A stretch of 64,000 nt of DNA, from contig JABFQV010000010.1 of assembly GCA_013141495.1 (NCBI GenBank), forward strand, positions 62,001-126,000. The letters run 5' to 3'. Below the pieces are notes generated by a model. It made no database searches, was not told where the DNA came from, and saw only the letters and a program-made list of their open reading frames with translations. This DNA is from Methylotenera sp. GTDB lineage: Bacteria > Pseudomonadota > Gammaproteobacteria > Burkholderiales > Methylophilaceae. Made by a program: the position numbers and the translations under genes. Shown one piece after another: positions 39,407 through 51,542 of the stretch; within the stretch, counting starts at the first letter, position 1; every line of letters begins with the position of its first letter.

Positions 39407-40270
39407 ATGGCTAAATTAAAAGGTTTAGGACGCGGGTTGGACGCATTGCTCGCGGGCGATATGGGTAGCGTGGGCGAGGCGGATTCGCTATTGATGTTAA
39501 AAGTAGAGCAACTACGCCCAGGTAAATATCAGCCGCGTAGCTATATGGACGACGCTGCTTTGCAAACCTTGGCGGCTTCAATTAAAACGCAAGGCATTAT
39601 GCAGCCAATTTTGGTGCGTCACATTGATGATGAGCATTATGAAATCATTGCCGGCGAGCGTCGTTGGCGTGCCAGCCAAATTGCTGGGTTAAACGAAGTG
39701 CCGGTACTGGTGCGAGAAATTGCTGATGAAGCCGCACTGGCGATGGCGTTGATTGAGAATATTCAGCGCGAGAATTTAAATCCGTTAGAAGAAGCGCAAG
39801 GCATTAAGCGTTTGATAGATGAATTTGCCATGACGCATGAAAAAGCGGCTTTAGCGGTTGGGCGCTCACGTGTTGCGGTTTCTAACTTATTGCGCTTACT
39901 CACTTTAACTGCGCCCGTGCAAGACCTGTTGATGAATGCAAAGCTTGACATGGGGCATGCGCGTGCTTTGATTGGTTTAGACGGTGCACAACAGGTTATG
40001 CTGGCTGAGCAAATTGTGTATAACAATCTGTCTGTTCGAGAAGCCGAAAATTTGGTTAGAAAGTTTAACGAACAAATCGTTAAGCCCACACAGAAGTCTG
40101 CGCAAAAACCAAAGGCCAGTCAGGATATTTTAAGACTGCAAAATACTTTAAGCGATAAACTTGGCGCGTCAGTCAGTATTAAGGCGGGCGCCAATGGCGC
40201 AGGGGCGTTAAAAATTAATTATGCAAATTTAGATCAATTGGACGACATTATTAGTAAAATTACGCGCTAA
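39407..40270 (+). CDS. parB: Chromosome partitioning protein ParB (Spo0J)
   Basis: The 287-residue protein begins with a ParA-stimulating peptide rich in basic residues (MAKLKGLGRGLDALL). The CTP-binding ParB/Srx domain follows with GERRWRASQIAGL and ENIQRENLNPLEEA. The helix-turn-helix that reads parS is around AALAVGRSRVAVSNLLRLL, and a C-terminal dimerisation domain ends the protein. Three parS sites are present in this window for it to bind. Confidence 0.96.
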   Translation: MAKLKGLGRGLDALLAGDMGSVGEADSLLMLKVEQLRPGKYQPRSYMDDAALQTLAASIKTQGIMQPILVRHIDDEHYEIIAGERRWRASQIAGLNEVPVLVREIADEAALAMALIENIQRENLNPLEEAQGIKRLIDEFAMTHEKAALAVGRSRVAVSNLLRLLTLTAPVQDLLMNAKLDMGHARALIGLDGAQQVMLAEQIVYNNLSVREAENLVRKFNEQIVKPTQKSAQKPKASQDILRLQNTLSDKLGASVSIKAGANGAGALKINYANLDQLDDIISKITR

Positions 40271-40317
40271 GTGTTTCATTTTACTTAAACTACTTGTAAA
40301 TCCTTGCAACTTAAGCC

Positions 40318-40346
40318 TTGACTAAAAAGCGTTAATAATTCAAAAT
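40318..40346 (+). promoter_or_regulatory. Candidate promoter of the ATP synthase operon
   Basis: TTGACT (40318-40323) and CAAAAT (40341-40346) with a 17-bp spacer make a plausible sigma70 promoter between parB and atpI. The -10 is weak (four of six). Confidence 0.35.
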
Positions 40347-40448
40347 CGCGGTCTTTGCTACTTGAGGCTTTTGGGCGAGTTCAAAAATAAACGCAAAATA
40401 ATTATAAAAACGTTTAAAAAGCTTCTAAATTTAACTAGGTTTAAGTCA

Positions 40449-40832
40449 TTGTCAGCATCCAATACTTCAGATGTTTTTAGTAAAATGCTTAAAATCCAGC
40501 TCATTGCCACATCGGCGGTCGCTGTAGTTATTTTTTTGTTTTTTGGCTTACATGCCGCGATATCAGCAGTTTTAGGCGGGGTTAGTGTGCTGGTTGGCGC
40601 TTACCTGGCTTCATTGGTGGCACGGCGAGCTGAAGGCCTTACTGATGCAAGCGCCATTTTAGTAAATTTACTAAAGGCAGAAGCGGTTAAGATTATAGTG
40701 ATTATCGCGGTTTTGATGATCGTATTTGTTTTTTATAAGCAGTTGGTGCCGTTTGCACTGATTGCAGGTTTGGCGGCGGCGGCTATATTTTCAGGTGCGG
40801 CGCTAAGTCATCAAGTTAAACGTGTAATTTAA
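40449..40832 (+). CDS. atpI: ATP synthase protein I
   Basis: The product is a small membrane protein with four hydrophobic segments, from about IQLIATSAVAVVIFLFF to VPFALIAGLAAAAIF, matching AtpI. It is thought to help assemble the c-ring and is dispensable in E. coli. The start is unclear: a TTG at 40449 is chosen, an ATG at 40485 would give MLKIQLIA, and an upstream TTG at 40362 would add 29 very basic residues. It opens the atp operon, 28 bp before atpB. Confidence 0.8.
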   Translation: MSASNTSDVFSKMLKIQLIATSAVAVVIFLFFGLHAAISAVLGGVSVLVGAYLASLVARRAEGLTDASAILVNLLKAEAVKIIVIIAVLMIVFVFYKQLVPFALIAGLAAAAIFSGAALSHQVKRVI

Positions 40833-40860
40833 ACAATATTTAGTTAGAGTAAAATAGATT

Positions 40861-41694
40861 ATGGCTACAGCACACGCAGATAACGCACAACATGCATTGA
40901 CTCCATCAGGCTATATTGAGCATCACTTAAGCTTTAATGCGCAGCCGATGACGGACGGCGGTGGTTTTTGGACATTACACGTAGATACTTTTGTTATGTC
41001 AGTAGCGCTGGGTTTGCTGGTGATGGGTTTGGTGTGGTTGGTTGCACGTAAAGCAACCGCAGGTGTGCCAACTAAAGGTCAGGCGTTTGTTGAGCTGGTA
41101 TTTGGTTTTATTGATGATCAAGTAAAAAATATTTTCCACGGCAACCGCCATAGCTTCATCGCCCCTACCGCATTAACCGTGTTTTTATGGGTGTTTGCCA
41201 TGAATTCCATGGATTTTCTACCAGTAGATTGGGTTGCAGGTATCGTTTCATTCTTTGGTGGCGAGCACGCTAAATGGCGCGCAGTACCAACCTCAGACAT
41301 TAACACTACGTTTGCTTTAGCTTTGTCTGTATGGATTTTGATGATTTTCTTCTCTATTAAAGTCAAAGGCTTAGGCGGCTGGGTACATGAGTTGTTCTGC
41401 TCTCCTTTTGGTAGCAAGGTTTGGGTATGGCCAGCCAATTTTCTGTTTAATTTGATCGAATACGTTTCAAAGCCACTTTCACATTCATTGCGGTTATTCG
41501 GCAATATGTACGCTGGCGAAGTTATTTTCTTGCTATTAGGTTTGTGGGCCGCCACGGGTGTTTCAGGCACAATTTTCGGTGCTATTTTAGGCGCAGGCTG
41601 GTCAATCTTCCATATTCTTATCGTAGCGTTACAAGCTTTTATTTTCATGATGCTGACGGTGGTTTATTTAGCCATGGCACATGAGTCGCATTAG
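40861..41694 (+). CDS. atpB: ATP synthase F0 subunit a
   Basis: The 277-residue membrane protein has the conserved [26 protein letters not shown] helix region with the essential arginine (SLRLFGN) that faces the c-ring, and typical length for a betaproteobacterial subunit a. It forms the proton half-channels. Second gene of the atp operon. Confidence 0.97.
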   Translation: MATAHADNAQHALTPSGYIEHHLSFNAQPMTDGGGFWTLHVDTFVMSVALGLLVMGLVWLVARKATAGVPTKGQAFVELVFGFIDDQVKNIFHGNRHSFIAPTALTVFLWVFAMNSMDFLPVDWVAGIVSFFGGEHAKWRAVPTSDINTTFALALSVWILMIFFSIKVKGLGGWVHELFCSPFGSKVWVWPANFLFNLIEYVSKPLSHSLRLFGNMYAGEVIFLLLGLWAATGVSGTIFGAILGAGWSIFHILIVALQAFIFMMLTVVYLAMAHESH

Positions 41695-41775
41695 TTTTAA
41701 TTTGCTTTTAAGTGGTTTAGTTTTAATTGAGTAGTTTTATTTTTAGGTGGTTTTGGTAGTAAGTTTAATTTTTGA

Positions 41776-42069
<294 letters not shown>

Positions 42070-42086
42070 TTAGCCGCTAGATGATA

Positions 42087-42113
42087 TGTTTGGGTTGGTT
42101 AAAGACCCAAACA
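42087..42113 (+). repeat. Hairpin in the atpE-atpF spacer
   Basis: TGTTTGGGT (42087-42095) pairs with ACCCAAACA (42105-42113) around a nine-base loop, with a further AGATG/CATCT pair outside. Without a T run it is not an obvious terminator; it may protect the atpE part of the mRNA from 3' decay. Confidence 0.55.
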
Positions 42114-42190
42114 CACATCTGATGACTTGTTATATGAACGATTTAATCTTAAATGATTTTAGTCTTAATGATATTTAATTTGGATCAAAA

Positions 42191-42661
42191 ATGAACATTA
42201 ACTTTACACTAATCGCACAAGCTATTGCATTTGCTGTGTTGATTTGGTTCACAGTAAAATTTGTTTGGCCACCGCTGTTAAACGCGATTGAAGCACGCCA
42301 AAAAGAAATTGCTGATGGTTTGGCAGCAGCGCATGAAGGCAGAAGTGCTTTAGAAGTTGCGGCTAAAAAATCAGAGTTTACTTTGAACGAAGCCAAGCAA
42401 AAAGCCTCTGAGATTATTGGCCAAGCTGAAAAGCGCGGGTCACAAATCGTTGAAGAAGCTAAAGGTAATGCTAAGGTCGAAGGTGAGCGTATTTTAGCTG
42501 GCGCTAAAGCTGAAATAGACCAGGAAGTAAACCGTGCAAAAGAAGGTTTACGTTCGCAAGTGTCTGCATTGGCGATTGCTGGTGCTGAAAAAATCTTGCG
42601 TAAAGAAATTGACGCAAATGCACATAGCGAAATGTTATCTAAACTCGCAGCGGAACTTTAA
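42191..42661 (+). CDS. atpF: ATP synthase F0 subunit b
   Basis: The 156-residue protein has one N-terminal transmembrane helix ([22 protein letters not shown]) and a long charged coiled coil rich in Ala, Glu and Lys. It is the peripheral stalk. Normal length and order. Confidence 0.97.
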   Translation: MNINFTLIAQAIAFAVLIWFTVKFVWPPLLNAIEARQKEIADGLAAAHEGRSALEVAAKKSEFTLNEAKQKASEIIGQAEKRGSQIVEEAKGNAKVEGERILAGAKAEIDQEVNRAKEGLRSQVSALAIAGAEKILRKEIDANAHSEMLSKLAAEL

Positions 42662-42684
42662 GAACCAATAAGGGAAAACAAGAC

Positions 42685-43221
42685 ATGGCTGAAATATCAA
42701 CCATCGCAAGACCTTACGCGGTTGCTGCTTACAAGCTAGCAAGCGAACAAAAAGCGCTTGCGAAGTGGTCTGAAATGTTAAGTTTTGCAAATGCAGTCGT
42801 CAGTGATGCGCAAATGCAAGCTTACATTCAGGATCCAAAAGTAGTGAGCCTTGATTTGCAGGCCAACTTTTTGAAGGTTTGTGGCGATAAGCTTAATGAG
42901 CACGCACAAAATCTGATTAAGGTTTTGGTTGAATACGGACGTTTATCTATTTTGCCAGCGATAGTCACGGCTTTTGAGGAATTAAAAGCGCAGGATGAAG
43001 GAACTTTAGACGCGCAAATCATTGCCGCAGCTAAACCTAGTGCAGCAGAAATTAAAGATTTGGTAAAACGTTTAGAGGCAAAGTTCGGTAAAAAAATTGA
43101 AGCTAATGTTTCTGTTGACTCAGAACTTATTGGCGGCATTAAAATTATTGTTGGCGATACCGTGATAGACGCGTCCGTCAAAGGTCAGTTACAAAATTTA
43201 GCCTACGCGCTTACGGCATAA
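42685..43221 (+). CDS. atpH: ATP synthase F1 subunit delta
   Basis: The 178-residue protein begins with the six-helix N-terminal domain (STIARPYAVAAYKLA) and ends with the C-terminal signature SELIGGIKIIVGDTVIDASV. It joins the peripheral stalk to F1. It lies 23 bp after atpF. Confidence 0.97.
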   Translation: MAEISTIARPYAVAAYKLASEQKALAKWSEMLSFANAVVSDAQMQAYIQDPKVVSLDLQANFLKVCGDKLNEHAQNLIKVLVEYGRLSILPAIVTAFEELKAQDEGTLDAQIIAAAKPSAAEIKDLVKRLEAKFGKKIEANVSVDSELIGGIKIIVGDTVIDASVKGQLQNLAYALTA

Positions 43222-43255
43222 GGCACAGCCAGAGAAAATTATAGGAGTTTAGTAA

Positions 43256-44797
43256 ATGCAGTTATCTACATCAGAAATCAGTGAGCTGATTAAAAGCAGA
43301 TTAGAAAATTTTTCTACCTCAGCTGAAGCGCGTACACAAGGTACTGTTATTTCAGTGACTGACGGTATCGTTCGTATTCATGGCCTATCAAACGTGATGG
43401 CAGGTGAAATGATTGAGTTCCCTGGCAATACATTCGGTTTGGCGCTTAACTTGGAGCGCGACTCAGTAGGTGCAGTGGTTCTAGGTGACTACGAGCACAT
43501 TACAGAAGGCGACATTTGTAAATGTACCGGTCGTATTTTAGAAGTGCCAGTTGGCCCTGAGCTAATCGGTCGTGTTGTGAATGCGTTAGGTCAGCCAATT
43601 GATGGCAAAGGCCCGGTTAATGCAAAATTGACAGACAAAATTGAAAAAGTGGCACCTGGCGTGATTGCGCGTAAATCAGTTTCACAACCAGTGCAAACAG
43701 GTTTGAAATCAGTTGACTCTATGGTGCCAGTTGGCCGTGGTCAACGTGAATTGATTATTGGTGACCGTCAAACAGGTAAAACAGCGGTCGCGATTGATGC
43801 CATCATCAATCAAAAAGGTCAAAATATGACCTGTATCTATGTTGCGATTGGCCAAAAGGCTTCTACTGTTGCTAACGTGGTACGTAAATTAGAAGAGAAC
43901 GGCGCGATGGCTTACACCATTGTAGTTGCTGCTACAGCTTCTGACTCAGCTGCTTTGCAATTTCTGGCGCCATATTCTGGTTGTACCATGGGTGAATATT
44001 TCCGTGATCGCGGTGAAGATGCATTGATCGTTTATGATGATTTGACTAAACAAGCGATTGCTTACCGTCAAATTTCATTGCTATTACGTCGTCCACCAGG
44101 TCGTGAAGCTTACCCAGGTGATGTATTCTACATTCACTCACGCCTACTTGAGCGTGCTGCTCGTGTAAACGAAGAGTATGTAGAAAAATTCACTAACGGT
44201 GAAGTTAAAGGAAAAACAGGTTCTCTCACTGCATTGCCAGTGATTGAAACAGCAGCCGGTGACGTTTCTGCTTTCGTTCCAACTAACGTGATTTCTATTA
44301 CCGATGGTCAGATCTTCTTAGAAACTGACTTATTTAACGCGGGTATTCGTCCTGCGATTAACGCCGGTATTTCAGTGTCTCGCGTTGGTGGTGCTGCACA
44401 AACTAAAGTCATCAAGAAATTAGGTGGCGGTGTACGTTTAGCTTTGGCGCAATATCGTGAATTGGCAGCGTTTGCGCAGTTCGCCTCTGATTTGGATGAA
44501 GCAACACGTAAACAACTAGACCGCGGTCGTATGTTTACTGAGTTGATGAAACAGGCGCAATATGCACCTTTAAGCATATCAAACATGGCAGTTACCTTGT
44601 TTGCAGCTAATAAAGGTTACTTTGATGATGTTCCCACCAATAAAGTATTGGCATTTGAAGGTCAATTGCATGGTTTCATCGCCTCTAAATACAAAAAAAT
44701 TGCTGACGCAATTGAATCAAGTAAAGATTTAAGTGGCGACAATGAAAAAGCGCTTGAAGCGGCGATTCAAGATTTTAAAGCTACAAACGCATACTAA
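43256..44797 (+). CDS. atpA: ATP synthase F1 subunit alpha
   Basis: The 513-residue protein has the nucleotide-binding [10 protein letters not shown]-loop, the arginine-finger region [11 protein letters not shown] and the [24 protein letters not shown]-type block (written here from the sequence as [20 protein letters not shown]). It forms the non-catalytic sites of F1 and supplies the arginine finger to beta. Normal length. Confidence 0.98.
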   Translation: MQLSTSEISELIKSRLENFSTSAEARTQGTVISVTDGIVRIHGLSNVMAGEMIEFPGNTFGLALNLERDSVGAVVLGDYEHITEGDICKCTGRILEVPVGPELIGRVVNALGQPIDGKGPVNAKLTDKIEKVAPGVIARKSVSQPVQTGLKSVDSMVPVGRGQRELIIGDRQTGKTAVAIDAIINQKGQNMTCIYVAIGQKASTVANVVRKLEENGAMAYTIVVAATASDSAALQFLAPYSGCTMGEYFRDRGEDALIVYDDLTKQAIAYRQISLLLRRPPGREAYPGDVFYIHSRLLERAARVNEEYVEKFTNGEVKGKTGSLTALPVIETAAGDVSAFVPTNVISITDGQIFLETDLFNAGIRPAINAGISVSRVGGAAQTKVIKKLGGGVRLALAQYRELAAFAQFASDLDEATRKQLDRGRMFTELMKQAQYAPLSISNMAVTLFAANKGYFDDVPTNKVLAFEGQLHGFIASKYKKIADAIESSKDLSGDNEKALEAAIQDFKATNAY

Positions 44798-44820
44798 TCT
44801 TTAACTATTAGGACAATAAA

Positions 44821-45759
44821 ATGGCTGGTAGTAAAGAGATTAGAACCAAGATCAAAAGTGTAGAAAATACACGTAAGATCACCAAGGCAATGGAAATGGT
44901 GGCCGCTTCTAAAATGCGTAAAGCGCAGGATAGAATGCGTGCATCACGTCCATACGCAGACAAAATTCGCAATGTGGCTGCCCACCTTTCTTTAGCGCAT
45001 TCAGAGTACAAACACCCTTTTCTTTTAAAGCGTGACAATGTGAAGAATATTGGCATCATCGTAGTAAGCTCTGATAAGGGGCTTTGCGGTGGCTTGAATA
45101 CCAATGTGTTGCGCCTGTCTATTAACCAGATGAAAAACTGGGAAGCAGAAGGTAAGGCAATTACTGTCAGCGCTATTGGCAACAAAGGTTATGCATTTAT
45201 GAACCGTGTTGGTGCCAATGTTAAATCACATATCACAGGCTTAGGTGATGTACCGCATATTGAAACATTGATCGGTACTATCAAGGTGATGCTAGATGCT
45301 TATACCGCCGGTGAAATTGATCAGCTACATATTTGCTATACGCGCTTTATCAACACCATGAAGCAGGAGCCGGTGCTAGAGCAATTATTGCCACTCACCG
45401 CTGAGCGTTTAGGTACGCATCCTGAGCATGAAAAAGCGGAAGCGCTTACTACCAGCGGTGTTATCAAAAGTGCTTTGCAAATTGGTGCGGCAAAAGGACA
45501 TTGGGATTACATCTATGAGCCAGAGTCAAAGCCTGTGATTGATCAGTTGATGGTGCGTTACATTGAATCGTTGGTCTATAACGCGGTATCAGAGAACATG
45601 GCTTCAGAGCAGTCATCACGTATGGTGGCAATGAAATCGGCATCGGACAACGCAAAAGAAGTCATTGGTGATCTGAAACTGGTTTATAACAAAGCGCGTC
45701 AGGCAGCAATTACTAAAGAGATCTCCGAGATTGTCGGCGGTGCGGCAGCGGTTGCTTAA
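44821..45759 (+). CDS. atpG: ATP synthase F1 subunit gamma
   Basis: The 312-residue protein starts [20 protein letters not shown] and ends with the helix bearing [19 protein letters not shown]. These two coiled-coil ends form the rotor shaft of F1. It is about 25 residues longer than the E. coli protein, the extra lying in the central domain, as in other betaproteobacteria. Confidence 0.97.
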   Translation: MAGSKEIRTKIKSVENTRKITKAMEMVAASKMRKAQDRMRASRPYADKIRNVAAHLSLAHSEYKHPFLLKRDNVKNIGIIVVSSDKGLCGGLNTNVLRLSINQMKNWEAEGKAITVSAIGNKGYAFMNRVGANVKSHITGLGDVPHIETLIGTIKVMLDAYTAGEIDQLHICYTRFINTMKQEPVLEQLLPLTAERLGTHPEHEKAEALTTSGVIKSALQIGAAKGHWDYIYEPESKPVIDQLMVRYIESLVYNAVSENMASEQSSRMVAMKSASDNAKEVIGDLKLVYNKARQAAITKEISEIVGGAAAVA

Positions 45760-45808
45760 GGTCAGAAATAGAACATTAAGTTAGAATTCAACAGATTAGT
45801 TTGAATAG

Positions 45809-47369
<1,561 letters not shown>

Positions 47370-47387
47370 TAGTTTAAGGAAAAAATA

Positions 47388-47813
47388 ATGGCAAATACTG
47401 TTCATATTGATGTAGTCAGCGCAGAGGCAAGCATATTCTCAGGTGAAGCTGAGTTTGTAGTTGCGCCTGCTAGTGCTGGTGAGGTGGGTATTTACCCAAA
47501 TCACGCACCAATGATTTCAACTATCAAACCAGGTGCACTGCGTATCAAGCAGTCAAATGAGGCGGAAGAGGTGTTGATCTATCTCTCTGGCGGTTTGTTA
47601 GAAGTGCAGCCGGGTGTAATTACGGTGTTAGCTGATACGGCAGTGCGTGGTCATGATTTAGATGAGGCGAAAGCGATAGCTGCGAAGGAAGCCGCTGAGG
47701 AGGCGTTGAAAAACAGAACTTCAGATGTGAATTATGCGGTAGCGCAAGCTGAATTATCTGAGGCGCTAGCACAGATTCAAGCCATTGAGCGTTTACGTAA
47801 AACAGCTCACTAA
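47388..47813 (+). CDS. atpC: ATP synthase F1 subunit epsilon
   Basis: The 141-residue protein has the beta-sandwich N-terminal domain ([36 protein letters not shown]) and a C-terminal helical hairpin rich in Ala and Glu. It is a rotor component and intrinsic inhibitor of F1. It is the last gene of the atp operon and is followed by a strong terminator. Confidence 0.97.
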   Translation: MANTVHIDVVSAEASIFSGEAEFVVAPASAGEVGIYPNHAPMISTIKPGALRIKQSNEAEEVLIYLSGGLLEVQPGVITVLADTAVRGHDLDEAKAIAAKEAAEEALKNRTSDVNYAVAQAELSEALAQIQAIERLRKTAH

Positions 47814-47843
47814 CTAAAGTTAAGCGGGCGGAGTAAGATCAGC

Positions 47844-47870
47844 AAAAAGGCAGCCTAGGCTGCCTTTTTT
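47844..47870 (+). terminator. Rho-independent terminator of the atp operon
   Basis: AAAAAGGCAGCC pairs with GGCTGCCTTTTT around a minimal TA centre, ending in a run of six T. It lies about 30 bp after the atpC stop. Confidence 0.9.
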
Positions 47871-47890
47871 GTTATACTTTACCAAATAAA

Positions 47891-47930
47891 GGAAGCACTT
47901 TGCCCGCGTAGCCGCGCATGAAGTGCTTCC
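47891..47930. repeat. Inverted repeat upstream of glmU
   Basis: GGAAGCACTT and AAGTGCTTCC are perfect 10-base arms around a 20-base GC-rich interior that itself contains a short GCG/CGC pair. It ends 23 bp before the glmU start. It may be a REP-type element or a regulatory hairpin in the leader. Confidence 0.6.
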
Positions 47931-47953
47931 TAAATACATACTGAAAGAATCAA

Positions 47954-49399
47954 ATGGTAATGAATCGATTGAACATTGTAATTCTTGCGGCTGGCAAAGG
48001 TACGCGCATGTACTCAAACAAGCCAAAAGTGCTGCATCAATTGGCTGGTATGCCGCTGTTGCAGCATGTAATTAACTGCGCCAAACAATTAAATCCAGTA
48101 AAAATCATTGTAGTTTATGGTTACGGCGGTGACGCGGTGCCACAAGCATTCACGCATGAAAACATTACATGGGTTGAGCAAACCGAGCAACTTGGTACTG
48201 GCCATGCTGTGCAACAAGCCATGCCGTATTTAGATGAAGACGCCACAACACTTATATTGCTGGGCGATGTACCGCTGCTGAGTGTTGATAGTTGTAAAAG
48301 GTTGCTGGATCAAACCGAGGAGTTAGGCCTGCTGACGTTTATAAAGCCAGACCCCACCGGCTATGGTCGTATCATTCGTAACAGTGAAGGTATTGTTACT
48401 GCAATTATTGAGCACAAAGATGCTACTACTGTGCAACGCGAAATTAAAGAAGTGAACACAGGTATTATTGCTGCAGAAAACAAGCATCTGGCAAGCTGGC
48501 TAAAACGCCTAACCAATGATAATGTTCAAGGTGAATATTACCTGACTGATATCGTCGCCATGGCCAAGTTGGAAGACGAAATAGCAGTACGTGAAATTGC
48601 AGATGACGAATCATCTACAGATGGCTGGACCGGTCTATCTAACAAAAGATTTACGATAGCGACAGAGATATCCCATGATGAAGCATCTGTGACCGGGGTG
48701 AACTCTAAGAAAGACCTGGCAGAGTTAGAGCGGACATACCAAAAACGCTATGCTGATCGTTTGCTACAAGCGGGGGTGACATTGGCTGACCCACTAAGAA
48801 TAGACGTGCGGGGCGAGTTAAGTGTCGGTAAAGATGGAGAAATAGATATTGGCTGTGTTTTTGAGGGCAAGGTAACTTTGGGCGACAACGTTAAGATTGG
48901 CGCGTATTGTGTGATTAAAAATGCAGGCATCGCGTCAGGCGCTCAAATCGCCCCGTTTACGCATATAGATGACACGCAGATTGGGGAAAATAGCCGTATT
49001 GGACCATATGCACGCTTACGTCCAGGTACTAGACTGGCAGCGGATACACACATTGGTAATTTTGTAGAACTCAAAAATGCACAAGTGGATGTCGGTAGCA
49101 AAATTAACCATTTAAGTTATGTAGGTGATAGTACAATTGGTAAAAACGTGAATATAGGCGCGGGTACTATTACTTGTAATTATGATGGCGCCAATAAATT
49201 CAGAACAGTGATTGAGGATAATGCGTTTATCGGTTCAGATTCACAATTGGTGGCACCTGTAACCATCGGGCGCGGCGCTACCATTGCGGCTGGTTCAACG
49301 ATTACAAAAGATGCGCCAGCCGATCAGCTGACCTTTTGCCGCGCTAAAGAGCAAAAATCTATTGCAGGCTGGAAACGGCCGCAGAAGATTAAGGAATAG
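47954..49399 (+). CDS. glmU: Bifunctional GlcNAc-1-P uridyltransferase / GlcN-1-P acetyltransferase
   Basis: The 481-residue protein has the N-terminal pyrophosphorylase motif LAAGKGTRMYSNKPKVLH and a C-terminal left-handed beta-helix of hexapeptide repeats (IGPYARLRPGT, GAGTITCNYDGANKF). It makes UDP-GlcNAc for peptidoglycan and lipopolysaccharide. The middle (about residues 215-245) contains an insertion DDESSTDGWTGLSNKRF longer than in E. coli. The first codon could be the ATG at 47954 or 47960. It is followed by glmS, which makes its precursor's source. Confidence 0.96.
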   Translation: MVMNRLNIVILAAGKGTRMYSNKPKVLHQLAGMPLLQHVINCAKQLNPVKIIVVYGYGGDAVPQAFTHENITWVEQTEQLGTGHAVQQAMPYLDEDATTLILLGDVPLLSVDSCKRLLDQTEELGLLTFIKPDPTGYGRIIRNSEGIVTAIIEHKDATTVQREIKEVNTGIIAAENKHLASWLKRLTNDNVQGEYYLTDIVAMAKLEDEIAVREIADDESSTDGWTGLSNKRFTIATEISHDEASVTGVNSKKDLAELERTYQKRYADRLLQAGVTLADPLRIDVRGELSVGKDGEIDIGCVFEGKVTLGDNVKIGAYCVIKNAGIASGAQIAPFTHIDDTQIGENSRIGPYARLRPGTRLAADTHIGNFVELKNAQVDVGSKINHLSYVGDSTIGKNVNIGAGTITCNYDGANKFRTVIEDNAFIGSDSQLVAPVTIGRGATIAAGSTITKDAPADQLTFCRAKEQKSIAGWKRPQKIKE

Positions 49400-49419
49400 C
49401 TAAAAACCTTAATAATTCA

Positions 49420-49441
49420 GTCATTCCCGCGTAGGAATGAC
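49420..49441. repeat. Short inverted repeat between glmU and glmS
   Basis: GTCATTCC and GGAATGAC pair perfectly around CGCGTA. This is the core of a very common bacterial dispersed palindrome. It lies in the glmU-glmS spacer and could act on mRNA stability. Confidence 0.6.
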
Positions 49442-49517
49442 GAAGATTAAGTGTTTCTTGTAAAATTATGCACTAGATGACGCAGTGAAGTGCGCTCCAA
49501 ATAATGAAAGAAAAAAT

Positions 49518-51347
49518 ATGTGTGGCATTGTAGGTGCAGTAGCAAATAGAAATGTGGTTTCCACGCTGATAGAAGGCTTAAGCCGCCTGGAATATCGTGG
49601 CTATGACTCAGCAGGCATTGCCGTGTTAAATAGCCGTGGTATAGAGCGTGTGCGCGCTGTAGGCCGTGTAGCGGCTATGACCGATAAAGCTAATGCATCA
49701 CAACTAAATGGGCAAGTTGGCATTGGCCATACCCGTTGGGCAACACACGGAGGCGTAACAGAAAGCAATGCACATCCACATGTATCTAATGGTGAGCTGG
49801 CAGTGGTACATAACGGCATTATTGAAAACCATGATGAACAGCGCGAAAAACTTAAAAAACTAGGTTACGAGTTCACCTCACAAACGGATACTGAAGTCAT
49901 TGCCCACTTGATTCACTATTACCATAAAGATTTAGCGCTATTAGCGGCAACCCAAAGGGCAGTAGCCGAATTAACCGGTGCGTTTGCTATTAGCGTGGTG
50001 TCAGTCAAAGAGCCTGAGCATATGATTACGGCCCGCTTAGGTTGTCCGCTGTTGATTGGTCTAGGTGAAGGTGAAAACTTCATTGCGTCTGATGTTTCTG
50101 CGGTGCTTTCTGTCACGCGTAAAGTAATTTACCTTGAAGACGGCGATGTGGCTGATATTCGCCGTGAAGGCGTAACGATTTATGGTCGTGACGGCGTGCA
50201 AGTCATGCGTAAAATTCACGTGAGCGACGTATCGCTCGCGAGCATGGAGCTCGGCCCTTATGCACACTTCATGCAAAAAGAAATCCACGAGCAACCACGC
50301 GCCCTGGCAGACACGATTGAAGCGCTGATTGATGACAATCGCTTCTCCCCTGCGCTGTTTGGTGATGGCGCAGTTGAAGTGTTTAGCCAAGTAGATAGCA
50401 TATTGATTCTTGCCGCAGGCACCAGTTATTACGCTGCACTCGCCGCTAAATACTGGTTAGAAAGCATTGCAAAATTGCCAACCAGTGTGGAAATTGCCAG
50501 TGAATATCGTTATCGCGAATCTGTGCCAAATCCGCGCCAGTTGATTGTGACTATTTCTCAATCTGGTGAAACCCTAGACACAATGGAAGCGCTTAAACAC
50601 GCGAAGTCATTAGGTCAAAACCTAACGCTAGCCATTTGTAACGTACAAGAAAGCGCCATTCCAAGAGCATCACAATTGGTGTTCTACACGCGTGCCGGTG
50701 CAGAAATTGGCGTAGCTTCAACCAAAGCTTTTACTACACAATTGGTCGCCTTATTTACCTTGGCCGTGACCTTGGCAAAGCAGCGCGGCTTATTAACGAG
50801 TGAGGCGGAACAATCATATTTAACTGCCTTGCGCCAACTAGCAAGCAGTGTGCAACATGCACTCAATTTAGAGCCACAAATTCGTGAATGGGCAAAATCA
50901 TTTGCCAACAAACAACATGCTTTGTTTTTAGGGCGCGGTATACATTACCCGATCGCACTGGAAGGCGCGCTCAAGCTTAAAGAGATCTCTTACATTCACG
51001 CCGAGGCCTACCCTGCGGGCGAGCTTAAACACGGCCCGTTAGCGTTGGTAGATAACGACATGCCGGTAGTCGTGATTGCACCCAATGATGCCTTGTTGGA
51101 AAAAGTGAAATCTAACATGCAGGAAGTCAAAGCGCGTGGAGGCGAATTGTTCGTATTTGCCGATAGTGACAGTCACTTTACGGAGTCAGAAGGTGTGCAT
51201 GTGATTCGCACGCCGCGCCATGTAGGCGTGCTCTCCCCTATTTTGCATACAATTCCTGTACAGCTGTTGGCGTATCACGCCGCTTTAATTAAGGGTACAG
51301 ATGTGGATAAACCAAGAAATTTAGCAAAAAGCGTGACGGTTGAATAG
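49518..51347 (+). CDS. glmS: Glutamine-fructose-6-phosphate aminotransferase
   Basis: From the ATG at 49518 the protein has 609 residues and starts MCGIVGAV, so that Cys2 becomes the N-terminal nucleophile of the glutaminase domain; the longer frame to 49485 would bury it. Two SIS domains follow with [13 protein letters not shown] and the C-terminal [11 protein letters not shown]. It makes glucosamine-6-phosphate from fructose-6-phosphate and glutamine. The conserved 3' end of the gene is the TnsD recognition target, and a Tn7-like element starts 25 bp after the stop. Confidence 0.98.
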   Translation: MCGIVGAVANRNVVSTLIEGLSRLEYRGYDSAGIAVLNSRGIERVRAVGRVAAMTDKANASQLNGQVGIGHTRWATHGGVTESNAHPHVSNGELAVVHNGIIENHDEQREKLKKLGYEFTSQTDTEVIAHLIHYYHKDLALLAATQRAVAELTGAFAISVVSVKEPEHMITARLGCPLLIGLGEGENFIASDVSAVLSVTRKVIYLEDGDVADIRREGVTIYGRDGVQVMRKIHVSDVSLASMELGPYAHFMQKEIHEQPRALADTIEALIDDNRFSPALFGDGAVEVFSQVDSILILAAGTSYYAALAAKYWLESIAKLPTSVEIASEYRYRESVPNPRQLIVTISQSGETLDTMEALKHAKSLGQNLTLAICNVQESAIPRASQLVFYTRAGAEIGVASTKAFTTQLVALFTLAVTLAKQRGLLTSEAEQSYLTALRQLASSVQHALNLEPQIREWAKSFANKQHALFLGRGIHYPIALEGALKLKEISYIHAEAYPAGELKHGPLALVDNDMPVVVIAPNDALLEKVKSNMQEVKARGGELFVFADSDSHFTESEGVHVIRTPRHVGVLSPILHTIPVQLLAYHAALIKGTDVDKPRNLAKSVTVE

Positions 51348-51367
51348 CTTGGTTGCTCACCGTTTTG

Positions 51368-51372
51368 ATATT
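51368..51372. other. Candidate attTn7 target-site duplication
   Basis: The five bases ATATT lie at positions 21-25 after the glmS stop, immediately before the transposon end TGTTGACA. Tn7 duplicates five bases at this distance. The other copy lies outside the window and would confirm it. Confidence 0.7.
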
Positions 51373-51440
51373 TGTTGACACCAAATAAAGCTCTTTCCCA
51401 ACAAATAAAGTTCTTTCCTATGTAATATAGTTCTTTACTG
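51373..51440 (+). repeat. Right-end TnsB-binding repeats
   Basis: The end begins TGTTGACA and contains three tandem repeats of a 16-base unit: AAATAAAGCTCTTTCC (51383-51398), AAATAAAGTTCTTTCC (51403-51418) and AATATAGTTCTTTACT (51424-51439), with a 20-21 bp period. Closely packed repeats of about 20 bp are the hallmark of Tn7 right ends, where TnsB binds. Confidence 0.85.
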
Positions 51441-51542
51441 GAAATAGATATTTTTGCAGATTAACGAAAAAACTTCTAGATGCTGAGTACGGTGGATGTG
51501 GTAAAGATAGAAAGTCTCCTGGTATAGCGCCGTTATTCGCTG

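Noticed and set aside
47891-47930. Riboswitch or glmS-type ribozyme in the glmU/glmS leaders
   Set aside because: Only simple inverted repeats are visible; the glmS ribozyme is known mainly from Gram-positive bacteria and its core is not seen.
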